From Torreya grandis (Eukaryota > Streptophyta > Pinopsida > Cupressales > Taxaceae): a stretch of 64,000 nucleotides of DNA. Shown here one piece after another: positions 1 through 13,714 of the stretch (positions are counted from its first letter, which is position 1; every line of letters starts with the position of its first letter). The notes below the pieces were generated by a model that did not search any database, was not told the origin of the DNA, and was given only the letters and a program-made list of their open reading frames with translations. A program made the position numbers and the translations under genes. The DNA lies in assembly GCA_037957365.1 (NCBI GenBank), contig JARHVA010002684.1, forward strand, positions 806,001 to 870,000, written 5' to 3'.

Positions 1-1521
1 TTTAAAACCATATAAACTTCATTATTAAAATATTTAGATTTTGATATTGTGATGCATCATGAGAAATGCACATAAATCTTGATTCTTTAGATCTTAAACA
101 TGTTCAAAATAACTTAAGCTCCAATATTACATATCATTCAAATTTTAAAGTTACAATACATTATGAGAAACATACATAAAGTTTAAATATTTAGATCTTA
201 AACACTTTCAAAATTAATTAAGCTTTAATATTACATATCATTCAAATTTTAAAGTTACAATATATCATGTGAAATGTGTATAAATTTTAATTTTTTAAAT
301 TTTAAATATATTAAAACTCATTTAAGTTTTAGTATTATATATCATTCAAATTTTAAAGTTGTGATATCATTCAAATTTTAAATTTGTGATGCATTATGAG
401 AAATATGAATAAATTTTAAATATTTAGATGTTAAACACGTTCAAAATTACTTAAGCTTCAGTATTACGTATGATTTAAATTTTTAATTCATGATACATCA
501 TTAAAAATATGCATAAAATTTGAATCTTTGTATCTTAAAATATTTTTAAAATTACTTATGTTTTGGTATTATATATCATTATATTTTTTAAGTTGTGATG
601 CATCATTAAAAACATGCATAAAATTAAAATTATTGGATCTCAAACACGTTCAAACTACTTAAGTTTCAATATTAAATATTATTTAAATTTTAAAGTTATG
701 ATACATCATGAAAAATACGCATAAATTTTAAATATTTAGATCTTAAATAAATTTAAAACTATTTAAGCTTCAATATTACATATCATTTAAATTTTAAAGT
801 TGCATTACATTATGAAAAATACATAAAATTTGAATCTTTGAATCAAAAATATATTTGAAACCACTTAATATTTGGTATTACATACCATTCAAACTTTAAA
901 ATTGTGATGCATCATAACCAATATGTATAAATTTCAAATCTTTAAATCTTAAACACATTTAAAATCTCTTAAGTTTTTGTATTAAATATCATTAAAATTT
1001 CAAATGTGCGATGTATAATTAAAAATATATAAAATTTTAATATAATGATCTTAAACACATTCAAAATCACTTAAGATTTAGTATTATATATCATTCAAAT
1101 TTTAAAGTTGTGACGCATCATGAAAAATGTGCATAAAATTTAAATCTTTGGATCTTGAACATTTTTAAAACTACTTAAGCTTTTATATTACATATCATTC
1201 AAATTTAAAAGTTATTATATATCATGAAAAATACACATAAAATTTAAATCTTTAAATATTAAACACATTCAAAACTAATTAAGTTTTGGTATTACATATC
1301 ATTCAAATTTAAATGTTGTGATCAATTATAAGAAACATACATAAAATTTAAATTTTTAGATGTTAAACACGTTTTAAATTACTTAAAATTTAGTATTACA
1401 TATTATTTAAATTTTAAAGTTATAATGCATCACGATAAACATATATAAACTTAGAATTTATAAATCTTAAACACTTTTAAAATCATTTAAGATTTTGTAT
1501 TACATATCATTCAAATTTAAA
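1..1521 (+). repeat. Satellite block, orientation A
   Basis: Monomers read GATGCATCATGAGAAA on the plus strand. The window opens inside the array, so the left edge of the satellite is not seen. The block ends at about 1521, where an A-type ATCATTCAAATTTAAAAG runs directly into B-type AAGATTTGAATTTTATGTG. Confidence 0.85.
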
Positions 1522-4500
1522 AGATATTAAGATTTGAATTTTATGTGTTTCTCATAATTTATTGCCAATTTGAGCATATTTAAGATTCATAGATAAGAAT
1601 TTTATTTGTGTTTCTCATGATGCATCATAACTTTAAAATTTAAATGATATGTAATATTAAAATTTAAGTAGTTTTAAATGTATTTAAAATTTAAATATTC
1701 TAACTTTATAAGTATTTTTTATGATGCATTATAACTTTGATGTTTGAATTATATGTAATATTGAAGCTTAAGTGGTTTTGATTATGTTTAAAATCTAAAA
1801 ATTTAAAATTTATGCACATTTTTTATGATGCATCACAACTTTAAAATTTTAATGATATGAATATTGAATCCTAAACAATTTTAAACATATTTAAGATCTA
1901 AATATTTGAACTTTATGTGCATTTATCATGATACAATACTTTAAAATTTATATGATATGTAATACTAAATTTTAAATAATTTTAAATGTGTTTAAGATCT
2001 AATGATTTAAACTTTATGCATATTTCTTATTATGTATTGTAACTTTTAAATTTAAATGATATATAATATTAAATTTTAAGTAGATTTAAAAGTATTTAAG
2101 ATTTAAAGATTCAAATTTTATGCACATTTTTAAAGATGTAATTTTAAATATTTTAAAAGTCTAAATATTTAAAATTTATGAGCATTTTTCATGATGCATC
2201 GTAACTTTTAAGTTTGAATGATATGTAATATTGAAGTTTAATAGTTTTTAACTATTTAAAATCTAATGATTTTAACTTTATGCATATTTATCATGATGTA
2301 TCACAACTTTTAAATATGAATGATATGTAATACCAAAATTTAAGTGATTTTGAATGTATTTAAGATCCAAATTTTTTAATTTTATTCATGTTTTTGATGA
2401 TGCATCAAAACTTTGAAGTTTGAATTATTGTAATATCGATGGTTAAATAGTTTTGAACTTGTTTAAGATCTAAATATTTAAACTTTATGTATTTTTCATG
2501 ATGCATTCCAACTTTAAAATTTGAATAATATGTAATACCAGAGCTTAAGTAGTTTTGAACATATTTGACATCTAAAAATTCAAATTTTATGTGTGTTTCT
2601 CATGATGCATCATAACTTTGAAGTTTAATGATATGTAATACCCAAGCAATAGTAGTTTTTAATGTGTTTAAAATTCAAAGATTCAAATTTTATGCATGTT
2701 TCTCATGATGCATCATAACTTTAAAATTTTAATGATATGTAATACTAAAAATTAAGTGATTTTAAAAGTATTCAAGATCTAAAGATTCAAAGTTTATGCA
2801 TATTTCAAAAAATGCATCGTAACTTTAAAATTTGAATAATATGTAATACTAATAAAGTTTAAGTAGTTTTAAACATATTGAAGATCTAAAAATTTAAATT
2901 TTGTGCACATTTCTCATAATGCATCACAACATTAAAATTTAAATGATATGTAATACTGAAGATTAAGCAATTTTGAAGTGTTTAAAATTTAAAATTTATT
3001 TGTGTTCTTCATGATGTATCATAAATTTAAAATTTAAATGATATGTAATACTGAAATTTAGTGGTTTTACACATGTCAAAGATCTAAAGATTCAAATTTT
3101 ATGCACATATTGTATGATGCATTATAATTTTAAAATTTGAATGATATGTAATATTGAAGCTTAAGTGGTTTCAAAGGTGTTTAAAATTTAAGAATTCAAA
3201 TTTTATGCATCTTTCATGATGCATCAAAAAATTTAAATTTGATTGATATATAATACTGAAGCTTAAACAGTTTTAAACGTGTATAAGATCTAAAGATCTA
3301 AATTTTATACATATTTATCATAATGTATCACAATTTTAAAATTTTTTATACTAAATTTTAAGTGGTTTCGAAGGTGTTTAAGATCCAAAGATTAAAATTT
3401 TATGTGCATTTTATATGATGCATCAAAAATTTTAAATTTAAATGATATGTAATATCGAAACTTAAATAATTTTAAAGGTGGTTAAGATTTAAAAATTTAA
3501 ATTTTATGTACATCTCTTATAATGTATCACAAATTTAAAATTTGAATGATATGTATTACAAAAATTTAAATGATTTTAAAAGTATTTAAGATCAATAAAT
3601 TTTAACTTTATGCATGTTTCTCATGATGCATCACAAATTTTAAGTTTGAATGATATGTAATATCAAAGTTTCACATTCAAACTTTATAGTTGCAATGCAT
3701 CATGAAAAATATGCATAAATTTTAAGTTTGTGAATCTTAATACCAGAGATTAAATAGTTTTAAAGGTGTTTAAGATCCAAATATTTGAGTTTTATGCACA
3801 TTTCTCATAATGAGTTGTAACTTTGAAATATGAATGATATGCAATACCAAATTTTAAATAGTTTTGAATGTATTTAAAATCCAAAAATTTAAATTTTATG
3901 CACATTTTTTATGATGCATTACAACTTTAAAATTTGAATAACATGTAATACCGAAGCTTAAGTAATTTTGAATGTGTTTAAGATCTAAATATTCAAATTT
4001 TATGCACATTTTTTATGATGCATCATAACTTTGAAATTAAAACGATATGTAATACCAAAGCTTAAACTATTTTGAACATCTTTAAGATCTAAAGATTTTA
4101 ACTTTATGATGTTTTTCATGATGTATCATAATTTTAAAATTTAAAAGATATGTAATATTGAAGATTGAGTAGTTTTGAACATGTTTAATATTTAAATATT
4201 TAAAATTTATGAGTATTTGTCATGATGCATCACAATTTTGAAAGTTGAATGATATGTAATATTGAAACTTAAATAATTTTAAAAGTGTTTAAATTCAAAA
4301 GATTTAAATTTTATATGCATTTCTCATGATGCATCAAACTTTTAAAGTTTTAATTATATGTATTACTAAAACATAAGATATTTTGAACGTCTTTAATATA
4401 AAATATTCAAATTTTTTCTTATTTTTTATGATGCATCACAAATTTAAAATTTAAATTATATGTAATATCGAAGTTTAAGTAGTTTTGAAAGTGTTAAGAT

Positions 4501-7167
4501 CCTAAGATTCGAAGTTTATGAAGATTTTTCATGATGCATCATAACTTTGAAGTTTGAATGATATTTAATACTAAAGCTTAAAATTTTTTAATAATATGTA
4601 TACTAAAATAGAATTGATTTTTAATTTATTTAAGATCTAAATATTCAAAATTTATACATGTTTCTTATAATATATCACAACTCTAAAATTTAAATGAAAT
4701 ATAATAATGTAGCTTAAGCCATTTTCAATATGTTTAAGATCCAAATATTTAAATTTTATGCATATTTTTTATTACATCACAAATTTAAAATTTAAATATG
4801 TAATACCAAAGCTTAAGTGGTTTTGAATGTGTTTAATATCTAAAAATTTAAATTTTATATATATTTCTCATGATGCATCATAATTTTAAAATTGTAATGA
4901 TATATAAAAATGAAGATTAAGTAGATTTAAATATGTTTAAGATCTAAAAATTCAAAATTTATGCACATTTTTTATGATGCATCACAATTTCAAAATTTTA
5001 ATGATATATAATATTGAAGCTTAAATGGTTTTAAACATATTTAAGATTTAAGGATTCAAATTTTATGTGCATTTATCATGATGCATCACAACTTTGAAAT
5101 GTGAATGATATGTAATATCGAAGCTTAAGTAGTTTTCAAGGTGTTTAAGATCCAAAAATTTAAATCTTATGCATATTTTTTATGATGCTCCACAACTTTG
5201 AAATTTGAATAATATGTCATAAAAATTTAAGCAATTGTAAAAGTGTTTAAAATCTAAATATTTAAACTTTATGCATGTTTCTCATAATGCATCATAGCTT
5301 TAAAATTTTAATCATATATAATACTAAAATTGAAGTAGTTTTGAATTTATTTAAAATCTAAAATTTAAATTTTAAGTATATTTTTTATAATGGGTCACAA
5401 CTTTAAAGTTTGAATAATAAGTCTAAAATTTGAATGATATGTAATACCAAAGCTTACGTGGTTTTGAACATGTTTAATATTAAAAGATTTAAACTTTATA
5501 AGTGTTTCTCGTAATGCATCACAACTTTAAAATTTGAATGATATGTAATATTAAATCTTAAGAAATTTTAAATATGTTTAAGATCCAAAAATTTGAAATT
5601 TATGTGTATTTCTTATGGTGCATCACAATTTTAAAATTTGAAAGATATGTAATACCAAAGCTTAAACAGTTTTGAATGTGTTTAAAATTTAAAAATTTAA
5701 ATGTGATGTGCATTTCTCATGATGTATCACAACATTGAAATCTAAATAATATGTAATATCAAAAATTAAGTAATTTTGAAGGTGTTTAAAATCTAAATAT
5801 TCAAATTTTACACATGTTTCTCATTATGCACAATAAATTTGAAATTGAATATGTAATATCAATTTTAATCAATTTTGAAGGTATTTAAGATCCAAAGATC
5901 TAAATTTTATGCATATTTCTCATGATGCAGCACACTATAAAATTTAAATGACATGTAATACTAAAATTTAAGTTATTTTAAACATGTTTAAAATCAAATA
6001 TTGAGACTTCTTGTAGTTTTGAACATGTTTCTCATGATGCATTACAACTTTAAAATTTGAATGATATGTAATACTAAATCTAAATATTTAAAATTTATGT
6101 GTTTTAGATGATGCAATTCAACTTTAAAATTTAAATTATATGCAATACCAAAGCTTAAATAGTTTAAGATCTAAAGATTTGAACTTTATACATATTTATT
6201 ATCATGCATCACAAATTTAAAATTTGAATGATAGGTTATACCGAAGTTTAAACATTTTTGAATGTGTTAAGATCTAAAGATTCAAATTTTATGTGTGTTT
6301 CTCACAATATATCGTAACTCTAAAATTTCAATGATATGTAACACCAAAGCTTCAAACATGTTTAAGATTCAAAGATTTAAATTTTATGTGTATTTTCTAT
6401 GATGCATCATAACTTGAATGATATGTAATTTGTAAGCTTAAGTGATTTTAAACATATTTAAGATCTGAAGATTTAAAATGTATGCACGTTTCTTAAGATA
6501 CATCGTAACTTTAAAATTTTAATGATATATGATATGAAAGCTTAAGTAATTTTAAATATATTTAAAATTTAAAGATTTAAATTTTATGCATATTTTTCAT
6601 GATGCATCATAACTTTAAAATTTGAATAATATGTAATACTGAATGATATCTTTGAAATTTTAAATGTGTTTATGATTTAAAGATTAAAATTATATGCAAT
6701 TTTGAATGCATTTTTCATTATGCATCATTTAAATTTTAATGTTATAAAATTTAATTAGTTTTGAATATGTTTAAGATACAAAGATTTAAAATTTATGCAC
6801 GTTTTTCATGATACATCATAACAATGAAATTTGAATGATATGTAATACTGAAACTTAATTAGTTTTGAACGTGTTTAAGATCAAAAGATTTGAATTTTAC
6901 ATGTATTCTTCATGATACATCACAATTTTAAAATTTTAATGATATATAATAATAAAATTTAATTAATTTTTAACATGTTTAAGATATACAGATTTAAATT
7001 TTATGTGTGTTTTTTATGATATATTATAACTTTAAAATTTGAATAATATGTAATACTGAAACTTAATTGATTTTGAAAATTTTAATATCTAAAGATTTAA
7101 ATTTTATGCATGTTTCTTATAAAACATCACAACTTTAAAATTTGAAAGATGTGTTACTTAAACTTAA
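1522..7167 (-). repeat. Satellite block, orientation B
   Basis: Monomers are the reverse complement of block A (TTTCTCATGATGCATCACAA). Several monomers are shortened, for example around 4570-4620 and 5990-6090. One short segment at 3683-3751 is in the opposite orientation. The block ends at about 7167, where B-type TAATACTTAAACTTAATTA meets A-type CATCATGAGAAACAC. Confidence 0.85.
3683..3751 (+). repeat. Inverted sub-monomer island in a B block
   Basis: About 70 bp reading CACATTCAAACTTTATAGTT and then GCAATGCATCATGAAAAATA is in orientation A, while the monomers on both sides are in orientation B. It is shorter than one monomer, so it is an inverted fragment rather than an inverted monomer. 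Confidence 0.75.
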
Positions 7168-9394
7168 TTACATCATGAGAAACACATTCAAAATTGCATA
7201 AAATTTGAATCTTTAGATTCTAAACATATTCAAAACTACTTAATCTTTAGTAATACATATCATTTAAATTTCAAAGTTATGATGCATTATGAAAATTATA
7301 CATAAAATTTAAATCTTTAAATCTTAAATATGTTTTAAACTGCTTAAGCTTTGGTATTATATTTCATTCAAATTTAAAAGTTACGATGCATTATGAGAAA
7401 TACACATAATTTTTAAATCTTTTAATCTTAAACATATTCAGAACTACTTAAGTTTTATTATTGCATATCATTAAAAAATTTAAGTTCTGATGTATCATGA
7501 GAAATGTGTATAATTTTTGAATTTTAAAAAAGTTTAAAACTACTTAAGCTTCGGTATTACATATCATTAAAATTTTAAAGTTATAATACATCATGAAGAA
7601 TGTGCATAAAATTTAAATTTTTGAATCTTAAACATGATTCAAAACTACTTAATATTAAATATTACATATCACTCAAACATCAAAGTTGTGATACATTATA
7701 AAAAATATTCATAAAGTTTGAATTTTTGTATCTTAAACACATTCAAAATTATTCTTAATCTTAAACATATTTAGAATTGCTTAAGTTTTAGTATTATATA
7801 TCATTCAAATTTTTAAGTTGTTATGCATCATGAGAAATATGCATAATTTTTAAATTTAAAAAAAAATTAAAACTACTTAAGCTTCAGTATTACATATCAT
7901 TAAAAAAAATTAAAGTTGTAATGCATCATGAAAAATGTGCATAAAATTTAAATATTTGAATCTTAAACATGATCAAAACTACTTAATATTAAATATTACA
8001 TATCACTCAAAAAGTAAAGTTGTGATATATTATAAAAAATATTCATAAAATTTAAATCTTTGTATCTTAAACACATTCAAAATTACTTAAATTTTAGTAT
8101 GACATATCAGTCAAATTTTAAAATTATGATGTATCATTAGAAACATGCATAACTTTATTTTTGGATCTTAAACACATTCAAAACCACTTAAATTTTGATA
8201 TTACATATCATTCAAATTTTAAATTTCAAATCATTAGATCTTAAACACTTTTAAAATTGTTTAAACATTGGTATTATATTTCATTCAAATTTTAAAGTTG
8301 TGATGCATAATGATAATTACACATAAAATTCAAATCTCTAAATCTTAAACACATTCGAAAGCACTTAAGATTCGATATTATATTTCATTTAAATTTTAAA
8401 GTTGTGATATATTATGAAAAACGTGCATAAATTTTAAATCTTTAGATCTTAAACATAGTTAAAACTACTTAAATTTCAATATTATATATCATTTTTATTT
8501 CAAAGTTAACATGTATTATGATAAATGCACATAAAAATTCAATATTTTAATATTAAATACTTTTAAAATTACTCTAGCTTTGGTATCTACATATCATCTT
8601 ACTTTCAAATTCGTGATGCAATATGAAAAATAAGCATAAATTTTAAATTTTTAGAGTTTAAATACATTCAAATCTGGTTAAGCTTTGATATTACATATCA
8701 TTAAAATTTTAAAGTTGTAATGCATTATGAAAAATGTATATAAAATTTGAATATTTAGATCTTAAACACGTTAAAAACTGTTTAAGCTTCATTATTACAT
8801 ATCTTTCAAATTTTAAAGTTACGACATAAAAAATGCATATAAAGTTTAAATCTTTAAATCTTAAACACATTTAAAATCATTGAATTTTGATATTACATAT
8901 CATTTAAAATTCAAATTTGTGATGTGTCGTAAAAAATATGCACAAAGTTTGAATATTTAGATCTAAAACATGTTTGAAACTGATTAAGCTTTATTATTAC
9001 ATATCATTTGGATTTAAAAGTGTCATACATCATGAGAAATGTGAATAAAATTTAAATTTTTGTATCTGAAACACATTCAAAATCACTTACATTTTTTTGA
9101 TATTATATATCATTCAAATTTTAAAGTTGAGATGCATCATATTAAATGTACATAGAATTCAAATATTTACATCTTAAACACAATCAAAATTACTTATGCT
9201 TTGGTATTACATATCATTTAAATTTCAAAGTTGTCATGCACCATGAGAAAGTTGTATAATATTTAAATATTTAGATTTTAAACATATTCAAAACCACTTA
9301 AGCTTTGGCATTACATATAATTCATATTTCAAAGTTGTCATGTATTGTAAAAAATATGCATAAAATTTGAATATTTGAATCTCAAACACTTTTA
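7168..9394 (+). repeat. Satellite block, orientation A
   Basis: A-type monomers. The right edge at about 9394 lies inside the AGATCT region of a monomer, where TTTGAATCTCAAACACT passes into B-type TTTAGATCCAAAGATTC. This edge is also the junction of the ~3-kb tandem duplication. Confidence 0.8.
7424..8090 (+). repeat. ~335-bp tandem duplication (three monomers)
   Basis: The segment from about 7424 to 7756 is followed directly by a second copy to about 8090. Both carry the same distinctive variants in the same order: a run of A's after TGCATAATTTTT..., the variant CTTAATATTAAATATTACA, and ATATTCATAAA. The copy of this region at 10.5-10.8 kb has only one unit, so the duplication arose after the ~3-kb event or was lost from the other copy. 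Confidence 0.75.
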
Positions 9395-10233
9395 GATCCA
9401 AAGATTCAAACTTTATGCATATTTATCATCATGCATCATAGATTTGAAATTTGAATGATATGTTATATCAAAACTTAAATAATTTTAAATGTGTTTAAGA
9501 TCTAAAGATTTAAGTTTTATGTGTGTTTCTCATAATGTATTGTACTCTAAAATTTGAATGATATGTAATACCAAAGCTTTAAAATTTGAATGATATGTAA
9601 TTTGCAAGCTTAATTGATTTTGAAACATATTTAAGATTTTAAGATTTAAAATTTATGTATGTTTTTAAAGATACATTGTAACTTTAAAATTTTAATAATA
9701 TGTAATATCGAATCTTACGTGATTTTAAATGTGTTTAAAATATAAAAATTTAAATTTTATATGCATTTCTCATGATGCATCATAACTTTGAAATTTGAAT
9801 GATATGTAATACCGAAGCTTAAGCTATTTTAAATATGTTTAGAATTCAAAGATTAAAACTATATGCAATTTTGAATGCATTTCTCATTATGCATTATTCA
9901 AATTTTAAAGTTGTAAAACTTAATTAGTTTTAAATATGTTTAAGATATAAAAATATAAACTTTATGCATATTTTTCATGATACATCATAACTTTGAAATT
10001 TGAATGATATTTAATACCGAAACTTAATTAGTTTTGAATGTGTTTAAGATCTAAAGATTTAAATTTTATATGTATTTTTCATGATATATAATAACTTTAA
10101 ATTTTTAATGATATGTAATACTAAAACTTAATTAATTTTGAACATGTTTAAGATCTAAAAATTTAAATTTTATGCATATTTTTTATTATACATTACAACT
10201 TTAAAATTTGAAAGATATGTAATACTTAAATTT
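9395..10233 (-). repeat. Satellite block, orientation B
   Basis: A short B block that corresponds to 6167-7167 of the upstream copy. It ends at about 10233, where TTAATTG meets TGTTATGAGAAACACATTC, the duplicate of the junction at 7167. Confidence 0.8.
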
Positions 10234-13200
10234 AATTGTGTTATGAGAAACACATTCAAAATTACATAAAATTTGAATCTTTAGATCTTAAATATGTTTA
10301 AAATTGCTTAAATTTTAGTAACATATATCATTCAAATTTCAAAGTTATGATGTATTATAAAAATTATACATAGAATTTAAATATTTAGATGTCAAATATA
10401 TTTTAAACTACTTAAGCTTCGGTATTATATTTTATTCAAATTTAAAAGGTATGATGCATTATGAAAAATGCACATAAATTTTAAATTTTTTAATCTTAAA
10501 TACATTCAAAATTGCTTAAGTTTTAATATTACATATCATTCAAATTTTTAAGTTGTGATGCATCATGAGAAATACGCATAGTAATTAAATTTTTAGATTT
10601 TAAAAAAAATTAAAACACTTAAGCTTTGGTATTACATATCATTAAAATTTTAAAGTTATAATGCATCATGAAGAATGTGTATAAAATTTAAATTTTTAGA
10701 TCTTAAACATAATCAAAACTTCTTAAGCTTTAATATTACATATCACTCAAATATCAAAGTTGTGATGCATCATGATAAATTTTCATAAAATTTGAATCTG
10801 TATATCTTAAATATCTTTAAAATTACTTTAGTTTCAGTATTATATATTAGTAAAATTTTAAAATTATAATGTATCATTAAAAACTTGCATAAATTTATTA
10901 TCTTTGGATCTTAAACACATTTAAAACTACTTGAACTTTGATATTACATATCATTCAAATTTTAAATTTTAAATCTTTAGATCTTAAACACTTTCAAAAT
11001 TGTTTAAGCTTTCATATTACATATTATTAAAATTTTATAGTTATGATGCATTATGATAATTACACATAAAGTTCAAATCTTTAGATCTTAAAAATATTTG
11101 AAAACACTTAAGCTTCGATATTACATTTTATTCAAATTTTAAAGTTGTGATGTATTATGAAAAACGTGCATAAATTTTAAATATTTAGATCTTAAATATG
11201 TTCAAAACTACTTAAATTTTAGTATTATATATCATTTCAATTTCAATGTTAAGATGCATTATGATAAATGCACATAAAGATTCAATCTTTAAAGATTAAA
11301 TAATTTTAAAACTACTTCAGATTTGGTATTTACATATCATCTAACTTTCAAATTTATGATGCATTATGAGAAACAAGTATAAATTTTAAATTTTTAAATT
11401 TTAAATACATTCAAAATTACTTAAGCTTCGATATTACATATCATTTAAATTTTAAAGTTGTAATTCATTATGAAAAATGCATATAAAATTTGAATATTTA
11501 TATCTTAAACATGTTAAAAATTGCTTAAGCTTTATTATTACATATCTATCAAATTTTAAAGTTACGACATGAAAAATTTATTTAAAATTTGAATCTTTAG
11601 ATTTTAAATATATTAGAAATCATTAAGTTTTAGTAATACATATCATTTAAACTTCAAAATTATGATGTATCATGAGAAACATGTATAAATTTTGTATTTT
11701 TAGATCTAAAACATGTCAAAACTACTTAAAATTTAGTATTACATATCATTTAGATTTCAAAGTTGTGATACATCATGAAAAATGTGAATAAAATTTAAAT
11801 TTTTAGATCTGAAATATATTCAAAACCACCTAAACTATTTTGATATTACATATCATTTAAATTTTAAAGTTGAGATGTATCATAATAAATATTTACATCT
11901 TAAATACATTAAAAATTACTTATGTTTTGGTATTACATATCATTTAAATTTTAAAGTTGTCATGCACCATGAAAAAAGTGTATAATGTTTGAATATTTAA
12001 ATTTTAAACACATTCAAAATCACTTAAACTTTGGCATTGCATATCATTCATATTTCAAAATTGTCATGCATTGTGATAAACATGTATAAAATTTGAATAT
12101 TTAGATCTTAAATATGTTTAAAATCTCTTAAATTTTGGTATTACATATAATTTAAATTTAAAAGTTATAATTTATCATGAGAAACATGCATAAATTTTGA
12201 ATCTTTAAATCTCATACACCTATAAAATCATTTATGCTTATGTATTACATATCATTTAAATTTTAAAGTTACGATGCATCATGAGAAATATGCATAATAT
12301 TTCAATATTTAGATCTTAAACACATCAAAACCAATTAAGTTTTGGTATTACATATTATTCAAAAAAATTAGTTGCAATGCATCTTTAGAAATGTGCATAA
12401 AGTTTAAATTTTTTGAATCTTAAAAATATTTAAATTTACTTAAAATTTAATATTACATATCATTTAAATTTCAAAGTTGTGATGCATCATGAAAAATATA
12501 GATAAAGTTCAAATATTTAGAGCTTAAACACAATCAAAATAATTTAAGCTTCAACATTTTATATCATTCAAGTTTCAAAGTTATGATGCATGATAAGAAA
12601 CATGCATAAAGTTTAAATTTTTAGATCTTAAACACATTCAAAATTACTTAAATTTTAATATTATATATCATTCAAATTTTAGAGTTATAGTGTATCATGA
12701 GAAACATGCATAAAGTTTAAATATTTTAATCTTAAATACATTGAAAACTATTTAAGCTTCAGTCTTACATATCATTTATACTTTAAAATTTTGAGGCATC
12801 ATATGAAACGTTCATAGAGTATGAATGTTTAGATCGTAAACATGTTTAAAACTGTTAAAGCTTTAGTATTACATATCATTCAAATTTAAAAATTGTGATG
12901 TATTATAAGAGACCCGTATAAAGTTTAAATCTTTAGATCTTGAATATGTTTGAAATCACTTAAAATTTGATATTACATATCATTCAAATTTTAAAATTAT
13001 GATGTATCATAAAAAATATGCACAACATTCAATTTTTTGGATCTCAAACACATTCAAAACTACTTAATCTTTAGTATTACATCATTTAAATTTTAAAAAA
13101 TATACATAAAATTGGAATCTTTAAATCTTAAATACATTGAAAACTATTTAAACTTTGGTATTACAAATCATTTAAAATTGAAAGTTGTGATGTATCATGA

Positions 13201-13714
13201 TAAATATGAATAAAATTCAAATATGTATATATTAAATATATTCAAAACCACTTATATTTTGGTATCACATATCATTCAAAATTCAAAGTTGTGATGCATC
13301 ATACGAAACCCACATAAAGTTAAAATCTTTGGATATTTAACAAATTTAAAACTATATAAAATTTGATATTACATATCATTCAAATTTTAAAGTTGTAATG
13401 CATCATGATACTTATGCATAAAATTTGAATTATTAAATTTTAAATATGTTTAAAACTACTTAAACTTTAGTATTACATATAATTCAAATTTTAAAGTTAT
13501 AATGCATCATGACAAATATGCATAAAGTTTGAATCTTTGAATCTTAAGCATGTTCAAAATTACTTAAGTTTTGGTATTACATGTCATTAAAATATCAAAA
13601 TTATAATGCATCATGATAAATGTACATAAAATTTAAATCTTTGGATCTTCAACACATTAAAATCTATTGAAACTTCAGTACTACATATCATTCAAAATTT
13701 AAATTTTAAAATAT
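10234..13714 (+). repeat. Satellite block, orientation A
   Basis: A-type monomers with regular 103-105 bp spacing of the core motif. It ends near the variant ATGCTAATATTGAATCATTA, which marks the A-to-B switch and occurs again near 26520. Confidence 0.85.

Larger units (their letters stand above)
6167..12117. repeat. ~3-kb tandem duplication carrying a B-to-A switch
   Basis: Copy 1 (about 6167-9394) and copy 2 (about 9395-12117) share the same ordered monomer variants. These include the orientation switch itself: GAAACACATTCAAAATTGCA after 7173 and GAAACACATTCAAAATTACA after 10235. They also share the rare variants near TTTGGCATT, GTCATGCACCATGA and ATGTAATTTG. Copy 2 lacks about 60 bp near 9570 and lacks the extra ~335-bp unit. 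Because copy 2 begins where copy 1 ends, the A-to-B switch at 9394 is explained by the tandem junction. Confidence 0.8.
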
